A DNA stretch of 64,000 bases from Candidatus Nanopelagicales bacterium (GTDB lineage: Bacteria > Actinomycetota > Actinomycetes > S36-B12 > CAIYMF01): positions 1 through 64,000 of the forward strand of contig JAFIHG010000051.1 of NCBI GenBank assembly GCA_017848795.1, written 5' to 3'. Below the pieces are notes generated by a model. That model was not told the DNA's origin. It made no database searches and worked only from the letters and a program-made list of their open reading frames with translations. The position numbers and the translations under genes are program-made. The stretch's first letter is position 1. Every line of letters starts with the position of its first letter. Shown piece by piece: positions 1-13,085 of the stretch.

Positions 1-437
1 CGGCGCCGCCGCCGGCGCCGCCGCCGGCCCCGCCACCGCCGCCGCAGCCAGGCCCCGCGACGGGCGCGACGTACCCGTACGCCAGTGGGCCGACCCAGCC
101 GGTGACCGGCTATGGCACCCAGTACGGTCAGCCCATGGCGTACCAGCCCCCGCAAGCGGTCCCGAGAAACTCCAACGACGCCGTCGTGGCGCTGGTGCTC
201 TCGATCTGCTCCTGGGTGTTCTGCCCGGTCGTGCTCGCGATCGTCGCGATCGTCTTCGCGAACCGCGCGAAGCGGGAGATCGACTCCTCGGGCGGCTGGG
301 TAACCGGCGACGGAATGGTCACCGCCGCGAAGGTCATCTCGTGGATCAACATCGGCGTGTACCTCGTCGGACTGGTCTTCGTCGTCATCGCGCTGATCAT
401 CGCGGCGGCGAGCTCGACGAGCGTGTCCGTCCACTGA
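1..437 (+). CDS. DUF4190-like membrane protein, 5' truncated
   Basis: The frame is open from the left edge of the window, so the true start lies outside. The visible part begins with a low-complexity Pro/Ala run (bases 3-50), then a Gly/Tyr/Gln-rich linker, then two hydrophobic segments (about 200-270 and 350-410) separated by a short polar stretch with an AKREID-SSGG motif. A Pro-rich cytosolic head followed by two membrane spans around a K/R-x-I-x-x-S/T-G-G turn is typical of actinobacterial DUF4190 proteins. Their function is unknown. A GTG at 102 could be read as a start but would discard the in-frame Pro-rich head. Confidence 0.7.
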   Translation, partial: APPPAPPPAPPPPPQPGPATGATYPYASGPTQPVTGYGTQYGQPMAYQPPQAVPRNSNDAVVALVLSICSWVFCPVVLAIVAIVFANRAKREIDSSGGWVTGDGMVTAAKVISWINIGVYLVGLVFVVIALIIAAASSTSVSVH

Positions 438-491
438 CGCACCCGCTCCGCGCCGCGCGGAAGGCGGTGCCGGGATCGCTCCGCCGCCGTT

Positions 492-520
492 TTGACCTCG
501 CCCGAGGCGGCGACTAGGCT
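492..520 (+). promoter_or_regulatory. Sigma-70-type promoter of the rpsL operon
   Basis: TTGACC at 492-497 and TAGGCT at 515-520 are separated by exactly 17 bases, an almost ideal housekeeping promoter. Transcription would begin near 527, giving an rpsL leader of about 195 nt. Confidence 0.75.
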
Positions 521-526
521 GGTCCA

Positions 527-721
527 CCGTGCCCGGGGCCTCCGGGTGCCGCTGCGCGGGCCGCGCTCCTGTGGGTCGGTCACGTGCTCCCCCTCGACGT
601 CACGGCTGCAGCCGGACCCGGGCCACCGGGACCGTCGCGACACGCCCGACCTCGGGGGTCGGAGCCGAAGCCGCGGTGGAGGACCGAGACGAGACCCGCA
701 AGAGACGAACACGGAGACCGC
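527..721 (+). other. Long untranslated leader of the rpsL operon
   Basis: About 195 nt separate the predicted transcription start from the rpsL GTG. The segment includes a possible small hairpin with CCGACC/GGTCGG arms near 647-664. No ORF with coding character and no recognised riboswitch was seen. A GGAG about six bases before the GTG at 722 serves as ribosome binding site. A regulatory role is inference from the length only. Confidence 0.4.
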
Positions 722-1095
<374 letters not shown>

Positions 1096-1096
<1 letters not shown>

Positions 1097-1566
1097 TGCC
1101 GCGCAAGGGCCCCGCTCCCAAGCGCCCGGTCGTCGTCGACCCGGTCTACGGTTCCCCGCTGGTCACCCAGCTGATCAACAAGGTGCTGCTGAGCGGCAAG
1201 AAGTCGACGGCCGAGCGGATCGTCTACGGCGCGCTCGAGGGGTGCCGGGAGAAGTCCGGCGCCGACCCCGTCGTCACGCTCAAGCGCGCGATGGACAACG
1301 TCCGGCCCACGCTGGAGGTCAAGAGCCGTCGCGTCGGCGGCGCCACCTACCAGGTGCCCGTCGAGGTCCGTCCCGGGCGGGCCACGACGCTCGCGCTGCG
1401 CTGGCTGGTGTCGTTCTCCCGGCAGCGCCGGGAGAAGACGATGACCGAACGGCTCATGAACGAGCTCCTCGACGCCAGCAACGGGCTGGGCGCGAGCGTC
1501 AAGCGCCGCGAGGACATGCACAAGATGGCCGAGAGCAACCGCGCCTTCGCCCACTACCGCTGGTAA
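1096..1566 (+). CDS. rpsG: 30S ribosomal protein S7
   Basis: S7 nucleates assembly of the 30S head by binding the 3' domain of 16S rRNA. The protein has the usual 156 residues, starting [13 protein letters not shown], with the conserved core around YQVPVEVRP and the C-terminal AFAHYRW. It begins inside the rpsL stop codon and is followed after 50 bases by fusA, the standard str operon order. Confidence 0.97.
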
Positions 1567-1616
1567 CCCCTGACCCCCTCCCTTTTCACCCAGTCACCCA
1601 GTACGGAGAAACCGCA

Positions 1617-3719
1617 GTGTCGACCCAGACCGCCATCGACCTCGCCAAGGTCCGCAACATCGGGATCATGGCGCACATCGACGCGGGCAAGACCACGACC
1701 ACTGAGCGGATCTTGTTCTACACCGGCGTCAACTACAAGATCGGCGAGACGCACGAGGGCTCGGCGACCACCGACTGGATGGAGCAGGAGCAGGAGCGCG
1801 GCATCACGATCACCTCGGCCGCGGTGACCTGTCACTGGAACGACACCCAGATCAACCTCATCGACACGCCCGGGCACGTCGACTTCACCGTCGAGGTGGA
1901 GCGCAACCTGCGGGTGCTCGACGGCGCGGTCGCGGTCTTCGACGGCGTCGCCGGTGTGGAGCCGCAGTCGGAGACGGTGTGGCGCCAGGCCGACCGGTAC
2001 AACGTGCCGCGGATCTGCTTCGTCAACAAGCTCGACCGCACCGGCGCGGAGTTCCACCGGTGCGTCGACATGATCGTCACCCGGCTCGGTGCCGTCCCGC
2101 TCGTGCTGCAGCTGCCGGTCGGTGCCGAGGCGGACTTCCGCGGCGTCGTCGACCTGGTGCGCATGAAGGCGCTCATCTGGCCCGAGGACACCAAGAAGGG
2201 CGAGGAGTACGACGTCGTCGACATCCCCGCCACCCACACCGAGGCGGCGCGCGAGTGGCGCGACAAGCTGCTCGAGACGCTCGCCGAGGCCGACGACGAC
2301 ATGATGGAGAAGTACCTCGAGGGCGAGGAGCCCACCGAGGCCGAGCTGCGTGCCGGTATCCGGCGGGCCACCATCGCGAGCAAGCTGACCCCGGTGCTCA
2401 CCGGCAGCGCGTTCAAGAACAAGGGTGTCCAGCCGCTGCTTGACGCGATCGTCGACTACCTTCCCTCGCCGCTGGACATCGACGCGATCGAGGGCCACAA
2501 GGTCGGCGACCCGGAGGTCGTCGTGCGCCGCAAGCCGAGCGAGGCCGAGCCGTTCTCCGGGCTGGCGTTCAAGATCATGACCGACCCGCACCTGGGCAAG
2601 CTCACGTACGTCCGGGTCTACTCCGGTGTGCTCGAGTCCGGCACCGCCGTGCTCAACACGGTCAAGGGCCGCAAGGAGCGCATCGGAAAGATCTACCGGA
2701 TGCACGCGAACAAGCGCACCGAGATCGCCCGGGTCGGGGCCGGCGACATCGTCGCGGTCATGGGACTGAAGGACACGACGACCGGTGAGACGCTCGCGGA
2801 CGCCGCGAACCCGGTGATCCTGGAGTCGATGGACTTCCCGGCGCCCGTCATCCACGTCGCGATCGAGCCCAAGAGCAAGGCCGACCAGGAGAAGCTCGGG
2901 ACCGCGATCCAGCGGCTCTCCGACGAGGACCCGACCTTCAGCGTCCGCACCGACGAGGAGACCGGCCAGACCGTGATCTCCGGCATGGGCGAGCTGCACC
3001 TCGAGGTCCTCGTGGACCGGATGCGCCGCGAGTTCAACGTCGAGGCGAACGTCGGCAAGCCGCAGGTCGCCTACCGCGAGACGATCACCAAGAAGGTCGA
3101 CAAGGTCGACTACACCCACAAGAAGCAGACCGGTGGGTCCGGCCAGTTCGCCAAGGTGCAGATCGACATCGAACCGTCGGTCGGCGAGGGCGAAGGCGGC
3201 TACGAGTTCGTCAACGCCGTCACCGGTGGACGGATCCCGCGCGAGTACATCCCGTCGGTCGACGCCGGCTGCCAGGAGGCCATGGAGAACGGCGTGCTCG
3301 CCGGGTTCCCCATGGTCGACGTCAAGGTGACCCTGCGCGACGGCCAGTACCACGAGGTGGACTCCTCCGAGCTCGCCTTCAAGATCGCCGGTTCGATGGC
3401 GTTCAAGGAGGCGGCCCGCCGGGCGACGCCGGTGCTGCTCGAACCCATGATGGCCGTCGAGGTGACGACCCCCGAGGACTTCATGGGCGAGGTCATCGGC
3501 GACCTCAACAGCCGGCGCGGCCAGATCCAGGCCATGGACGAACGGGCCGGATCCCGCCTCGTCACCGCGCTCGTGCCCCTCTCGGAGATGTTCGGCTACG
3601 TCGGGGACCTCCGCAGCAAGACGCAGGGCCGCGCGAGCTACAGCATGCAGTTCGACTCGTACGCCCAGGTTCCGACCAACGTGGCCACCGAGATCATCGC
3701 GAAGGCACGGGGCGAGTAG
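1617..3719 (+). CDS. fusA: Translation elongation factor G
   Basis: EF-G is the GTPase that drives translocation on the ribosome and, with RRF, ribosome recycling. The 700-residue protein has the G1 motif AHIDAGKT at residues 19-26, DTPGH, the NKLD guanine-specificity motif and the C-terminal domains ending in a conserved tract near PTNVATEII. The GTG at 1617 is chosen because CGGAG lies about eight bases upstream and the protein begins as EF-G normally does; a longer in-frame ORF from 1242 is the rpsG region read out of frame. Confidence 0.97.
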   Translation: MSTQTAIDLAKVRNIGIMAHIDAGKTTTTERILFYTGVNYKIGETHEGSATTDWMEQEQERGITITSAAVTCHWNDTQINLIDTPGHVDFTVEVERNLRVLDGAVAVFDGVAGVEPQSETVWRQADRYNVPRICFVNKLDRTGAEFHRCVDMIVTRLGAVPLVLQLPVGAEADFRGVVDLVRMKALIWPEDTKKGEEYDVVDIPATHTEAAREWRDKLLETLAEADDDMMEKYLEGEEPTEAELRAGIRRATIASKLTPVLTGSAFKNKGVQPLLDAIVDYLPSPLDIDAIEGHKVGDPEVVVRRKPSEAEPFSGLAFKIMTDPHLGKLTYVRVYSGVLESGTAVLNTVKGRKERIGKIYRMHANKRTEIARVGAGDIVAVMGLKDTTTGETLADAANPVILESMDFPAPVIHVAIEPKSKADQEKLGTAIQRLSDEDPTFSVRTDEETGQTVISGMGELHLEVLVDRMRREFNVEANVGKPQVAYRETITKKVDKVDYTHKKQTGGSGQFAKVQIDIEPSVGEGEGGYEFVNAVTGGRIPREYIPSVDAGCQEAMENGVLAGFPMVDVKVTLRDGQYHEVDSSELAFKIAGSMAFKEAARRATPVLLEPMMAVEVTTPEDFMGEVIGDLNSRRGQIQAMDERAGSRLVTALVPLSEMFGYVGDLRSKTQGRASYSMQFDSYAQVPTNVATEIIAKARGE

Positions 3720-3850
3720 TCCCCTTCGCGAGAGACCCATCCGCACGACCGCACCACCTGCACCGCCGGAAAGACCTGCACTACAGCACCACCCCAGACC
3801 ATCGGGATCACGTCGCACGGCGTGCCCACCACTGTCACGAGGAGATACCA

Positions 3851-5044
<1,194 letters not shown>

Positions 5045-5056
5045 GCCGTTCGGTCA

Positions 5057-5086
5057 CCGGCCGGGTCCGCTCGCGGGCCCGGCCGG
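5057..5086 (+). terminator. GC-rich hairpin between tuf and rpsJ
   Basis: A 12-bp stem (5057-5068 with 5075-5086, one T-G wobble) closes a 6-nt loop 12 bases after the tuf stop. There is no following T run, which is common for actinobacterial terminators. It probably separates the str and S10 transcription units; attenuation is possible. Confidence 0.6.
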
Positions 5087-5163
5087 CCCGACAGTCAGAC
5101 GCACCGCCGCGCACCGCGGCACCGACCCACCGGCGTGAACGACCGTAAAGGACACGAAAACCC

Positions 5164-5472
5164 ATGGCGGGACAGAAGATCCGCATCAGGCTCAAGGCCT
5201 ATGACCACGAGGTCATCGACAGCTCGGCACGCAAGATCGTCGAGACGGTGACGCGTACCGGTGCGTCGGTCGCCGGGCCGGTGCCGCTGCCGACCGAGAA
5301 GAACGTGTTCTGCGTCATCCGTTCACCGCACAAGTACAAGGACAGCCGCGAGCAGTTCGAGATGCGCACCCACAAGCGCCTCATCGACATCCTCGACCCG
5401 ACGCCGAAGACGGTCGACTCGCTGATGCGCCTGGACCTGCCGGCGGGCGTCGACATCGAGATCAAGCTGTAG
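5164..5472 (+). CDS. rpsJ: 30S ribosomal protein S10
   Basis: S10 is a 30S head protein that also binds NusB in antitermination. The 102 residues contain the conserved [12 protein letters not shown] start and [23 protein letters not shown] end. The ATG follows an AAAGGA about ten bases upstream. It is the first gene of the S10 operon, only 13 bases from rplC. Confidence 0.97.
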   Translation: MAGQKIRIRLKAYDHEVIDSSARKIVETVTRTGASVAGPVPLPTEKNVFCVIRSPHKYKDSREQFEMRTHKRLIDILDPTPKTVDSLMRLDLPAGVDIEIKL

Positions 5473-5485
5473 GGACGACACACCA

Positions 5486-6136
5486 ATGAGCACACCATTC
5501 ACGGGGTTGCTGGGCGAGAAGCTCGGCATGACCCAGGTGTGGGACGAGAACAACCGCGTCGTCCCCGTCACCGTGGTCAAGGCCGGCCCGTGCGTCGTGA
5601 CCCAGGTCAAGACCCCCGAGACCGACGGCTACGACGCCGTCCAGATCGCGTACGGCGCGATCGACCCGCGCAAGGTCACCAAGCCCGTCGCCGGCCACTT
5701 CGCCAAGGCGGGCGTGCCGCCGCGCCGTCACCTCGTCGAGCTGCGGACCGACGGCAGCCAGGAGTACACGGTCGGCCAGGAGCTGGCCGTTGACACCTTC
5801 GAGGCCGGGCAGCTGGTCGACGTCGTGGGCACCACCAAGGGCAAGGGCTTCGCCGGTGTCATGAAGCGCCACGGCTTCGGCGGCGTGAGCGCGTCGCACG
5901 GCGCGCACCGCAACCACCGCAAGCCCGGGTCGATCGGCGGCTGCGCCACCCCCGGCCGCGTGTTCAAGGGGATGCGGATGGCCGGCCGGATGGGCGGGGT
6001 GCGGCAGTCGACGCAGAACCTGCTCGTGCAGGGCGTCGACGCGGACAACGGACTGCTGCTCATCAAGGGCGCGATCCCCGGCCCGCGCGGCGGACTGGTC
6101 CTGGTGCGCACCACCGCGAAGGGAGGATCCCGATGA
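5486..6136 (+). CDS. rplC: 50S ribosomal protein L3
   Basis: L3 binds near the 3' end of 23S rRNA and helps start 50S assembly. The protein has 216 residues with the hallmark [13 protein letters not shown] start, the [13 protein letters not shown] loop and a GRMAGRMG-type central extension. Its last four bases overlap the rplD start (ATGA), indicating coupled translation. Confidence 0.97.
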   Translation: MSTPFTGLLGEKLGMTQVWDENNRVVPVTVVKAGPCVVTQVKTPETDGYDAVQIAYGAIDPRKVTKPVAGHFAKAGVPPRRHLVELRTDGSQEYTVGQELAVDTFEAGQLVDVVGTTKGKGFAGVMKRHGFGGVSASHGAHRNHRKPGSIGGCATPGRVFKGMRMAGRMGGVRQSTQNLLVQGVDADNGLLLIKGAIPGPRGGLVLVRTTAKGGSR

Positions 6137-6870
6137 CGAGCACGACCGTGGACAACGGGACCGACGTCGCCGCAGCGCCGGCGGTCGTCGACGTGCACAC
6201 CCCGGACGGTGGGACGGACGGCCAGGCCGAGCTGCCCGCGCACCTGTTCGACGTCCAGGTGAACGTGCCGCTCATCCACCAGGTGGTGGTGGCACAGCTG
6301 GCCGCCGCGCGGCAGGGCACGCACGACACCAAGACGCGCGGCGAGGTTCGCGGTGGTGGACGCAAGCCGTACCGGCAGAAGGGCACCGGTCGCGCCCGGC
6401 AGGGTTCGATCCGTGCGCCGCAGTTCACCGGTGGCGGCACGGTCCACGGACCGACGCCCCGCGACTACGCGCAGCGGACGCCGAAGAAGATGAAGGCGGC
6501 CGCGCTGCGCGGAGCGCTCTCCGACCGGGCGCGCGGCGGCCGGGTCCACGTCGTGTCCGGGCTGCTCGCCGGCGACACCCCGTCGACCAAGGACGCGCTG
6601 GCGGCCCTGGCGCGGGTGTCCGAGCGCAAGCACCTGCTCGTGGTGCTCGAACGTGGCGACGACACGACCTGGCGCTCGCTGCGCAACGCCCCGCAGGTTC
6701 ACCTGCTGGCCGTCGACCAGCTCAACACGTACGACGTGCTGGTGAGCGACGACGTCGTGTTCACACGCGGCGCGCTGGAGGCGTTCGTCGCCGGGCCGCC
6801 GTCCGGCAAGGGCGCGAAGGCCGTCGCCAGCTCGACCGAGGTCGACGCACCCGAAGGGAGCTCCTCATGA
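6133..6870 (+). CDS. rplD: 50S ribosomal protein L4
   Basis: L4 lines the peptide exit tunnel; its loop carries the [19 protein letters not shown] motif seen here. At 245 residues it is longer than most bacterial L4 proteins because of a roughly 30-residue acidic N-terminal extension and a Ser/Ala-rich C-terminal tail. I take the ATG that overlaps the rplC stop, since the four-base overlap is repeated at the next junction. A shorter internal start cannot be excluded. Confidence 0.95.
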   Translation: MTSTTVDNGTDVAAAPAVVDVHTPDGGTDGQAELPAHLFDVQVNVPLIHQVVVAQLAAARQGTHDTKTRGEVRGGGRKPYRQKGTGRARQGSIRAPQFTGGGTVHGPTPRDYAQRTPKKMKAAALRGALSDRARGGRVHVVSGLLAGDTPSTKDALAALARVSERKHLLVVLERGDDTTWRSLRNAPQVHLLAVDQLNTYDVLVSDDVVFTRGALEAFVAGPPSGKGAKAVASSTEVDAPEGSSS

Positions 6871-7169
6871 ACAAGATCGCCGACCCGCGCGACATCCTGC
6901 TCGCGCCGGTGATCTCGGAGAAGAGCTACGGGCTGCTCGACGAGAACAAGTACACGTTCATCGTCGCTCCGGACGCCAACAAGACCCAGATCAAGATCGC
7001 TGTGGAGCAGGTCTTCGGCGTGACGGTGACCGGTGTGAACACCGCGAACCGGCAGGGCAAGCGGGTGCGTACCCGCTTCGGGTACGGACGGCGCAAGAAC
7101 ACCAAGCGCGCGATCGTCAGCCTGGCGCAGGGCGACCGCATCGACATCTTCGGCGGACCGGTCTCCTGA
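6867..7169 (+). CDS. rplW: 50S ribosomal protein L23
   Basis: L23 sits at the tunnel exit and is the docking site for trigger factor and SRP. The 100 residues include [11 protein letters not shown] at the N-terminus and the [24 protein letters not shown] arm in pieces that match the family. The start overlaps the rplD stop by four bases and follows GGGAGC. Confidence 0.96.
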   Translation: MNKIADPRDILLAPVISEKSYGLLDENKYTFIVAPDANKTQIKIAVEQVFGVTVTGVNTANRQGKRVRTRFGYGRRKNTKRAIVSLAQGDRIDIFGGPVS

Positions 7170-7211
7170 CCACCCGCGAGATCTGACGAGAACTGACGAG
7201 GAAGAACCTCC

Positions 7212-8048
7212 ATGGGAATCCGAAAGTACAAGCCGACCACCCCGGGGCGTCGCGGCTCCAGCGTGGCCGACTTCGTCGAGATCACGCGGTCGACGCCGGA
7301 GAAGTCGCTCGTCCGTCCGCTGCCCAAGAAGGGCGGACGCAACAACACCGGCCGCATCACGACGCGCCACCAGGGCGGCGGGCACAAGCGGGCGTACCGG
7401 GTCATCGACTTCCGCCGGGCGGACAAGGACGGCGTGCCGGCGAAGGTCGCGCACATCGAGTACGACCCGAACCGCACCGCCCGGATCGCGCTGCTGCACT
7501 ACGCGGACGGCGCGAAGCGCTACATCGTGGCCCCGGACCGGCTGCGTCAAGGTGACGTCGTCGAGACCGGGCCGAGCTCGGACATCAAGCCGGGCAACAA
7601 CCTGCCGCTGCGGAACATCCCGCTCGGCACGGTGGTTCACGCCGTCGAGCTCCGGCCCGGCGGCGGGGCGAAGATCGCGCGCTCGGCAGGCGCCAGCATC
7701 CAGCTGGTCGCCAAGGAGGGCGGCATGGCGCAGCTGCGCCTGCCCTCCGGCGAGATCCGCAACGTGGACGCCCGGTGCCGGGCGACGGTGGGCGAGGTCG
7801 GCAACGCCGAGCAGAGCAACATCGACTGGGGCAAGGCCGGCCGGATGCGCTGGAAGGGCAAGCGCCCCAGCGTCCGCGGCGTCGCCATGAACCCGGTCGA
7901 CCACCCGCACGGCGGCGGTGAGGGCAAGACCTCTGGCGGTCGCCACCCGGTCAACCCGAAGGGCCGGCCCGAGGGCCGCACCCGTTCGGCGAACAAGGCC
8001 AGCAACAAGTTCATCGTCCGTCGCCGCAAGTCCGGCAAGAAGCGCTGA
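7212..8048 (+). CDS. rplB: 50S ribosomal protein L2
   Basis: L2 is required for subunit joining and peptidyl-transferase structure. The 278 residues begin [17 protein letters not shown] and contain [18 protein letters not shown], whose histidine is needed for activity in studied bacteria. It starts 42 bases after rplW, with GAGGAAG upstream of the ATG. Confidence 0.98.
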   Translation: MGIRKYKPTTPGRRGSSVADFVEITRSTPEKSLVRPLPKKGGRNNTGRITTRHQGGGHKRAYRVIDFRRADKDGVPAKVAHIEYDPNRTARIALLHYADGAKRYIVAPDRLRQGDVVETGPSSDIKPGNNLPLRNIPLGTVVHAVELRPGGGAKIARSAGASIQLVAKEGGMAQLRLPSGEIRNVDARCRATVGEVGNAEQSNIDWGKAGRMRWKGKRPSVRGVAMNPVDHPHGGGEGKTSGGRHPVNPKGRPEGRTRSANKASNKFIVRRRKSGKKR

Positions 8049-8062
8049 GGGGATAGCCGAGC

Positions 8063-8344
8063 ATGCCTCGCAGTCTCAAGAAGGGTCCCTTCGTGGACGG
8101 CCACCTCGCCAAGAAGGTCGAGGACCAGAACACCAAGGGCACACGCAACGTCATCAAGACGTGGTCACGGCGATCCATGATCGTCCCGGACATGCTCGGG
8201 CACACGATCGCGGTGCACGACGGACGCAAGCACGTGCCGGTGTTCATCACCGAGAACATGGTCGGTCACAAGCTGGGGGAGTTCGCTCCCACCCGCACCT
8301 TCCGCGGCCACGTCAAGGACGACCGCAAGGCACGTCGCCGCTGA
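8063..8344 (+). CDS. rpsS: 30S ribosomal protein S19
   Basis: S19 forms a complex with S13 in the 30S head. Its 93 residues match the family throughout: [12 protein letters not shown] start, [20 protein letters not shown] centre and [14 protein letters not shown]. It lies 14 bases after rplB and 55 before rplV. Confidence 0.97.
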   Translation: MPRSLKKGPFVDGHLAKKVEDQNTKGTRNVIKTWSRRSMIVPDMLGHTIAVHDGRKHVPVFITENMVGHKLGEFAPTRTFRGHVKDDRKARRR

Positions 8345-8399
8345 CGGCGGCAGCGAGAAACCGCGACGCGAACAGCAACTCGAGGAGCAAGGGGAAGCG

Positions 8400-8765
8400 A
8401 TGGAAGCCAGGGCACAGGCGCGGTACGTCCGCGTGACGCCCATGAAGGCACGCCGGATGATCGACCTCATCCGCGGCCTTCCGGCGGCCGAGGCGCAAGC
8501 GGTCCTGCACTACGCGCCACAGTCCGCCACGGACCCGGTGGGCAAGGTGCTGGACAGCGCCATCGCCAACGCGACGAACAACCTCGGGCTCGACGCGGAC
8601 TCGCTGTTCGTGCGCGAGGCGTACGTCGACGAGGGCCCGATCCTCAAGCGGTTCCGGCCGCGCGCGCAGGGACGGGCCTACCGGGTCCGCAAGCGCACCA
8701 GTCACATCACGGTCATCGTCGAGTCCCGCGAGCACGCCGCGGCGCCGACGCGAAAGAAGGGGTGA
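8400..8765 (+). CDS. rplV: 50S ribosomal protein L22
   Basis: L22 extends a beta-hairpin into the exit tunnel and is a site of macrolide-resistance changes. The 121 residues include [17 protein letters not shown] and [19 protein letters not shown], the hairpin-bearing tract. GGAGCAAGGGGAAG precedes the ATG. The next gene follows after seven bases. Confidence 0.97.
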   Translation: MEARAQARYVRVTPMKARRMIDLIRGLPAAEAQAVLHYAPQSATDPVGKVLDSAIANATNNLGLDADSLFVREAYVDEGPILKRFRPRAQGRAYRVRKRTSHITVIVESREHAAAPTRKKG

Positions 8766-8772
8766 CCCGGCA

Positions 8773-9585
<813 letters not shown>

Positions 9586-9587
9586 AC

Positions 9588-10007
9588 ATGCTGATCCCCC
9601 GTCGGGTGAAGCACCGCAAGCAGCACCACCCCGAGCGGCGCGGCCGCGCCAAGGGCGGCACGGCCGTCACCTGGGGCGAGTGGGGCCTGCAGGCGCTGGA
9701 ACCCGCGTACGTCACGAACCGGCAGATCGAGGCCGCGCGTATCGCGATGACCCGTCACATCAAGCGTGGCGGCAAGGTCTGGATCACCATCTACCCGGAC
9801 CGCCCGATCACGAAGAAGCCTGCCGAGACCCGCATGGGCTCGGGCAAGGGCTCACCGGAGTGGTGGGTGGCCAACGTCAAGCCCGGACGCGTCATGTTCG
9901 AGCTCGCGTACCCCAACGACAAGGTCGCCCGCGAGGCGCTGCTGCGCGCCGCGCACAAGCTGCCGATGAAGTGCCGGATCATCCGGCGCGAGGTGAGTGA
10001 GGACTGA
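9588..10007 (+). CDS. rplP: 50S ribosomal protein L16
   Basis: L16 organises the A-site tRNA elbow on the large subunit. All 139 residues fit the family, from [14 protein letters not shown] to the [12 protein letters not shown] end; [13 protein letters not shown] and [14 protein letters not shown] are characteristic. Its stop overlaps the rpmC start by one base. Confidence 0.97.
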   Translation: MLIPRRVKHRKQHHPERRGRAKGGTAVTWGEWGLQALEPAYVTNRQIEAARIAMTRHIKRGGKVWITIYPDRPITKKPAETRMGSGKGSPEWWVANVKPGRVMFELAYPNDKVAREALLRAAHKLPMKCRIIRREVSED

Positions 10008-10249
10008 TGGCTGCTGGGACCAAGCCCGCCGAGCTGCGGGCGCTGACCGACGACGAGCTCGTCGAGCGGCTCCGTGAGGCCAAGGCCGAACTGTTCAACC
10101 TCCGCTTCCAGGCGGCGACCGGACAGCTCGAGAGCCATGGCCGGTTGCGCGCCGTGCGCACCGACATCGCGCGCATCTACACCATCATGCGCGAGCGCGA
10201 GCTGGGCATCACCCCGGTCGAGCCGGAAGGCGAGGCGGGTGCGGCATGA
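10007..10249 (+). CDS. rpmC: 50S ribosomal protein L29
   Basis: L29 is a small alpha-helical protein at the tunnel exit, next to L23. The 80 residues contain the family core [18 protein letters not shown] and [14 protein letters not shown], with a short Glu/Gly/Ala tail. It overlaps rplP by one base and rpsQ by four. Confidence 0.95.
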   Translation: MAAGTKPAELRALTDDELVERLREAKAELFNLRFQAATGQLESHGRLRAVRTDIARIYTIMRERELGITPVEPEGEAGAA

Positions 10250-10560
10250 GCGAGAACGAGAACGAGACAGGAACCGAGATGGCACAGCCGACCACGGCGC
10301 CAGTGCGTACCCGCGGCGCGCGCAAGACGCGCGAGGGTCTGGTCGTCAGCGACAAGATGGACAAGACCGTCGTCGTCGCGGTCGAGGACCGCTTCAAGCA
10401 CCCGCTGTACGGCAAGGTGGTGCGGCGCACCAACAAGCTGAAGGCGCACGACGAGCAGAACGCCGCCGGCGTCGGTGACCGGGTGCTGCTGATGGAGACC
10501 AGGCCGCTGTCGGCGACCAAGCGCTGGCGGATCGTCGAGATCCTCGAGAAGGCGAAGTAA
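10246..10560 (+). CDS. rpsQ: 30S ribosomal protein S17
   Basis: S17 is a primary 16S rRNA binder with an OB fold. The protein is 104 residues, about 20 longer than the E. coli form because of a polar N-terminal segment. The core from [19 protein letters not shown] to [18 protein letters not shown] is typical. An internal ATG at 10279 would give a length closer to average, but the four-base overlap with rpmC supports 10246. Confidence 0.94.
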   Translation: MSENENETGTEMAQPTTAPVRTRGARKTREGLVVSDKMDKTVVVAVEDRFKHPLYGKVVRRTNKLKAHDEQNAAGVGDRVLLMETRPLSATKRWRIVEILEKAK

Positions 10561-10562
10561 CA

Positions 10563-10931
10563 ATGATCCAGCAGGAGTCGCGACTGCGGGTCGCCGACAA
10601 CACCGGAGCCAAGGAGATCTTGTGCATCCGGGTGCTCGGCGGTTCGGGCCGGCGTTACGCGGGCATCGGCGACGTGATCGTCGCGACCGTGAAGGACGCC
10701 ATTCCCGGCGGTGCGGTCAAGAAGGGCGACGTGGTGCGGGCCGTGATCGTGCGCACCAAGAAGGAGCGTCGGCGGGTCGACGGTTCGTACATCCGTTTCG
10801 ACGAGAACGCGGCCGTCATCCTGCGGGGCGACGGCGAGCCGCGGGGAACCCGCATCTTCGGGCCGGTGGGTCGGGAGCTGCGTGAGAAGCGGTTCATGAA
10901 GATCATCTCGTTGGCACCGGAGGTGCTCTGA
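10563..10931 (+). CDS. rplN: 50S ribosomal protein L14
   Basis: L14 forms an inter-subunit bridge and is the target of the silencing factor RsfS. The 122 residues open [18 protein letters not shown] and close [16 protein letters not shown], both invariant in the family. It is the first gene of the classical spc unit but follows rpsQ after two bases, so the S10 and spc units appear fused. Confidence 0.98.
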   Translation: MIQQESRLRVADNTGAKEILCIRVLGGSGRRYAGIGDVIVATVKDAIPGGAVKKGDVVRAVIVRTKKERRRVDGSYIRFDENAAVILRGDGEPRGTRIFGPVGRELREKRFMKIISLAPEVL

Positions 10932-10932
10932 C

Positions 10933-11295
10933 ATGGCGGCCATGCACATCCGCAAGGGCGACACCGTCCAGGTCATCAGCGGCAAGGACCGCGGTACGAC
11001 CGGCCGGGTGATCCAGGTGTTCCCGGACGCGCAGCGGGTCATCGTCGAGGGCGTCAACCAGATCAAGAAGCACACCAAGGTGGGATCGAACCAGCGCGGG
11101 GCGAAGACGGGTGGCATCGTCACCACCGAGGCGCCCGTGCACGTCTCGAACGTGATGCTCGTCGACCCGGAGGACAAGCGGCCCACGCGGGTCGGTTTCC
11201 GCCGCGAGACGGTGACCAAGAACCGTCCCGACGGCACGTCGTACGAGTCCACCCGAAGCGTCCGCATCTCGCGGCGGACCGGCAAGGAAGTCTGA
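10933..11295 (+). CDS. rplX: 50S ribosomal protein L24
   Basis: L24 initiates 50S assembly through a KOW motif ([23 protein letters not shown] region). The annotated start gives 120 residues. An ATG at 10942, three codons in, would give the more usual MHIRKGD start; the two cannot be separated by sequence alone. It is followed by rplE after five bases. Confidence 0.95.
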   Translation: MAAMHIRKGDTVQVISGKDRGTTGRVIQVFPDAQRVIVEGVNQIKKHTKVGSNQRGAKTGGIVTTEAPVHVSNVMLVDPEDKRPTRVGFRRETVTKNRPDGTSYESTRSVRISRRTGKEV

Positions 11296-11300
11296 TCCCG

Positions 11301-11882
11301 ATGAGCACCACCACTGCGACCGACTCCGCGCGCGTGCAGCCGCGGCTCAAGACCCGTTACCGGGACGAGATCGTCCCGGCCCTGCGGGACGAGTTCGCCT
11401 TCGGCAACGTCATGCAGGTGCCCGGCATCACGAAGATCGTGGTGAACATGGGTGTCGGTGAGGCGGCCCGCGACTCGAAGCTGATCGAAGGCGCGGTGCG
11501 CGACCTGTCGACCATCACCGGCCAGAAGCCGCAGGTCACCAAGGCGCGCAAGTCCATCGCCCAGTTCAAGCTGCGCGAGGGCATGCCGATCGGTGCGCAC
11601 GTCACGTTGCGCGGCGACCGGATGTGGGAGTTCCTGGACCGCCTGCTGACGATCGCGCTGCCGCGCATCCGGGACTTCCGCGGGCTGTCTGCACGGCAGT
11701 TCGACGGCAACGGCAACTACACCTTCGGGCTCAACGAGCAGTCGATGTTCCACGAGATCAACCAGGACACGATCGACCGCGTGCGGGGCATGGACATCAC
11801 GGTGGTCACCACGGCCACCAACGACGACGAGGGCCGGGCGCTACTGCGGCACCTCGGCTTCCCTTTCAAGACGGAGCAGTGA
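11301..11882 (+). CDS. rplE: 50S ribosomal protein L5
   Basis: L5 binds 5S rRNA and contacts the P-site tRNA and S13. The 193 residues include [36 protein letters not shown] and the C-terminal [13 protein letters not shown], all family signatures. The first 15 or so residues form a variable extension. Confidence 0.97.
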   Translation: MSTTTATDSARVQPRLKTRYRDEIVPALRDEFAFGNVMQVPGITKIVVNMGVGEAARDSKLIEGAVRDLSTITGQKPQVTKARKSIAQFKLREGMPIGAHVTLRGDRMWEFLDRLLTIALPRIRDFRGLSARQFDGNGNYTFGLNEQSMFHEINQDTIDRVRGMDITVVTTATNDDEGRALLRHLGFPFKTEQ

Positions 11883-11883
11883 G

Positions 11884-12069
11884 ATGGCGAAGACAGCGCT
11901 GAAGATCAAGGCGGCCCGCAAGCCGAAGTTCGCGGTGCGCGCGTACACGCGATGCAACCGCTGCGGCCGGCCGCACTCGGTCTACCGCAAGTTCGGGCTG
12001 TGCCGGATCTGCCTGCGCGAGCTGGCGCACCGCGGCGAGCTGCCCGGCGTCACCAAGAGTTCCTGGTAG
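11884..12069 (+). CDS. rpsN: 30S ribosomal protein S14, zinc-binding type
   Basis: This is the short 61-residue S14 with two CxxC pairs (Cys24, Cys27, Cys40, Cys43) that bind zinc. Actinobacteria often also carry a zinc-free S14 paralogue elsewhere that replaces this one under zinc limitation. The location between rplE and rpsH is standard. Confidence 0.97.
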   Translation: MAKTALKIKAARKPKFAVRAYTRCNRCGRPHSVYRKFGLCRICLRELAHRGELPGVTKSSW

Positions 12070-12127
12070 GACAACGACACCGCAGGTCCCGTGCGCGGGA
12101 TACCACGGTGAGAGAGGCCGAGCGGCC

Positions 12128-12526
12128 ATGACGATGACAGACCCCATCGCGGACATGCTGACGCGCTTGCGCAACGGCAACACCGCGTACCACGACACCG
12201 TGGCGATGCCCCACTCGAAGATGAAGGCCGGCATCGCCGAGATCCTGCAGCAGCAGGGCTACATCGCCGGCTGGTCGGTCGCCGAGGGCGAGGTCGGGCG
12301 GACCCTCACGATCAACTTGAAGTACGGGCCGAACCGCGAGCGCTCCATCGCCGGCGTACGCCGCGTCTCGAAGCCGGGCCTGCGCGTCTACGCGAAGAGC
12401 ACCTCGTTGCCGAAGGTGCTCGGCGGGCTCGGCGTCGCCATCATCTCGACCTCGTCCGGTCTGCTGACCGACCGCGAGGCAGCCAAGAAGGGTGTGGGCG
12501 GGGAAGTCCTCGCCTACGTCTGGTAG
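12128..12526 (+). CDS. rpsH: 30S ribosomal protein S8
   Basis: S8 binds helix 21 of 16S rRNA and in E. coli also represses spc translation. The 132 residues begin [18 protein letters not shown] and end in [11 protein letters not shown], as expected. The 58-base gap before it contains GAGAGAGG upstream of the ATG. Confidence 0.97.
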   Translation: MTMTDPIADMLTRLRNGNTAYHDTVAMPHSKMKAGIAEILQQQGYIAGWSVAEGEVGRTLTINLKYGPNRERSIAGVRRVSKPGLRVYAKSTSLPKVLGGLGVAIISTSSGLLTDREAAKKGVGGEVLAYVW

Positions 12527-12543
12527 CAGGAAGGAGACCAACG

Positions 12544-13083
12544 ATGTCACGAATCGGGCGAATGCCTGTCTCCGTCCCTGCCGGGGTGGACGTCGTCGTC
12601 GACGGCCGCGACGTCACCGTCACCGGGCCCAAGGGCACCCTGTCGCTGACCGTCACCTCGCCGATCTCCGTCGCAAAAGCGGACGACGGCACGGTCAGCG
12701 TGACCCGGCCGGACGACGAGCGCGAGTCCAGGGCGCTGCACGGCCTGACCCGCTCGCTGGTCAACAACATGGTGGTCGGGGTGACGGACGGCTACTCGAA
12801 GAGCCTCGAGATCGTCGGCACCGGCTACCGCGTCGCGGCCAAGGGCACCAGCCTGGAGTTCTCACTGGGCTTCAGCCACCCGGTGGTGATCGACGCCCCC
12901 GAGGGCATCTCGTTCGCCGTGGAGTCCCCGACCAAGTTCTCGGTGTCGGGGATCGACAAGCAACTGGTGGGCGAGGTCGCGGCGAACCTGCGCAGGCTGC
13001 GCCGCCCGGACCCGTACAAGGGCAAGGGCGTGCGGTACGCCGGCGAGGTCATCCGCCGCAAGGCCGGAAAGGCGGGCAAGTAA
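12544..13083 (+). CDS. rplF: 50S ribosomal protein L6
   Basis: L6 lies near the sarcin-ricin loop and helps place translation factors. The 179 residues contain the two repeated beta-alpha domains and the conserved [16 protein letters not shown] tract near the C-terminus. GGAAGGAG precedes the ATG. rplR follows after two bases. Confidence 0.97.
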   Translation: MSRIGRMPVSVPAGVDVVVDGRDVTVTGPKGTLSLTVTSPISVAKADDGTVSVTRPDDERESRALHGLTRSLVNNMVVGVTDGYSKSLEIVGTGYRVAAKGTSLEFSLGFSHPVVIDAPEGISFAVESPTKFSVSGIDKQLVGEVAANLRRLRRPDPYKGKGVRYAGEVIRRKAGKAGK

Positions 13084-13085
13084 CC

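Noticed and set aside
1-100. GCC/CCG-rich run at the left edge as a possible structured RNA or repeat
   Set aside because: It is in frame with the DUF4190-like protein and simply encodes a Pro/Ala-rich segment.
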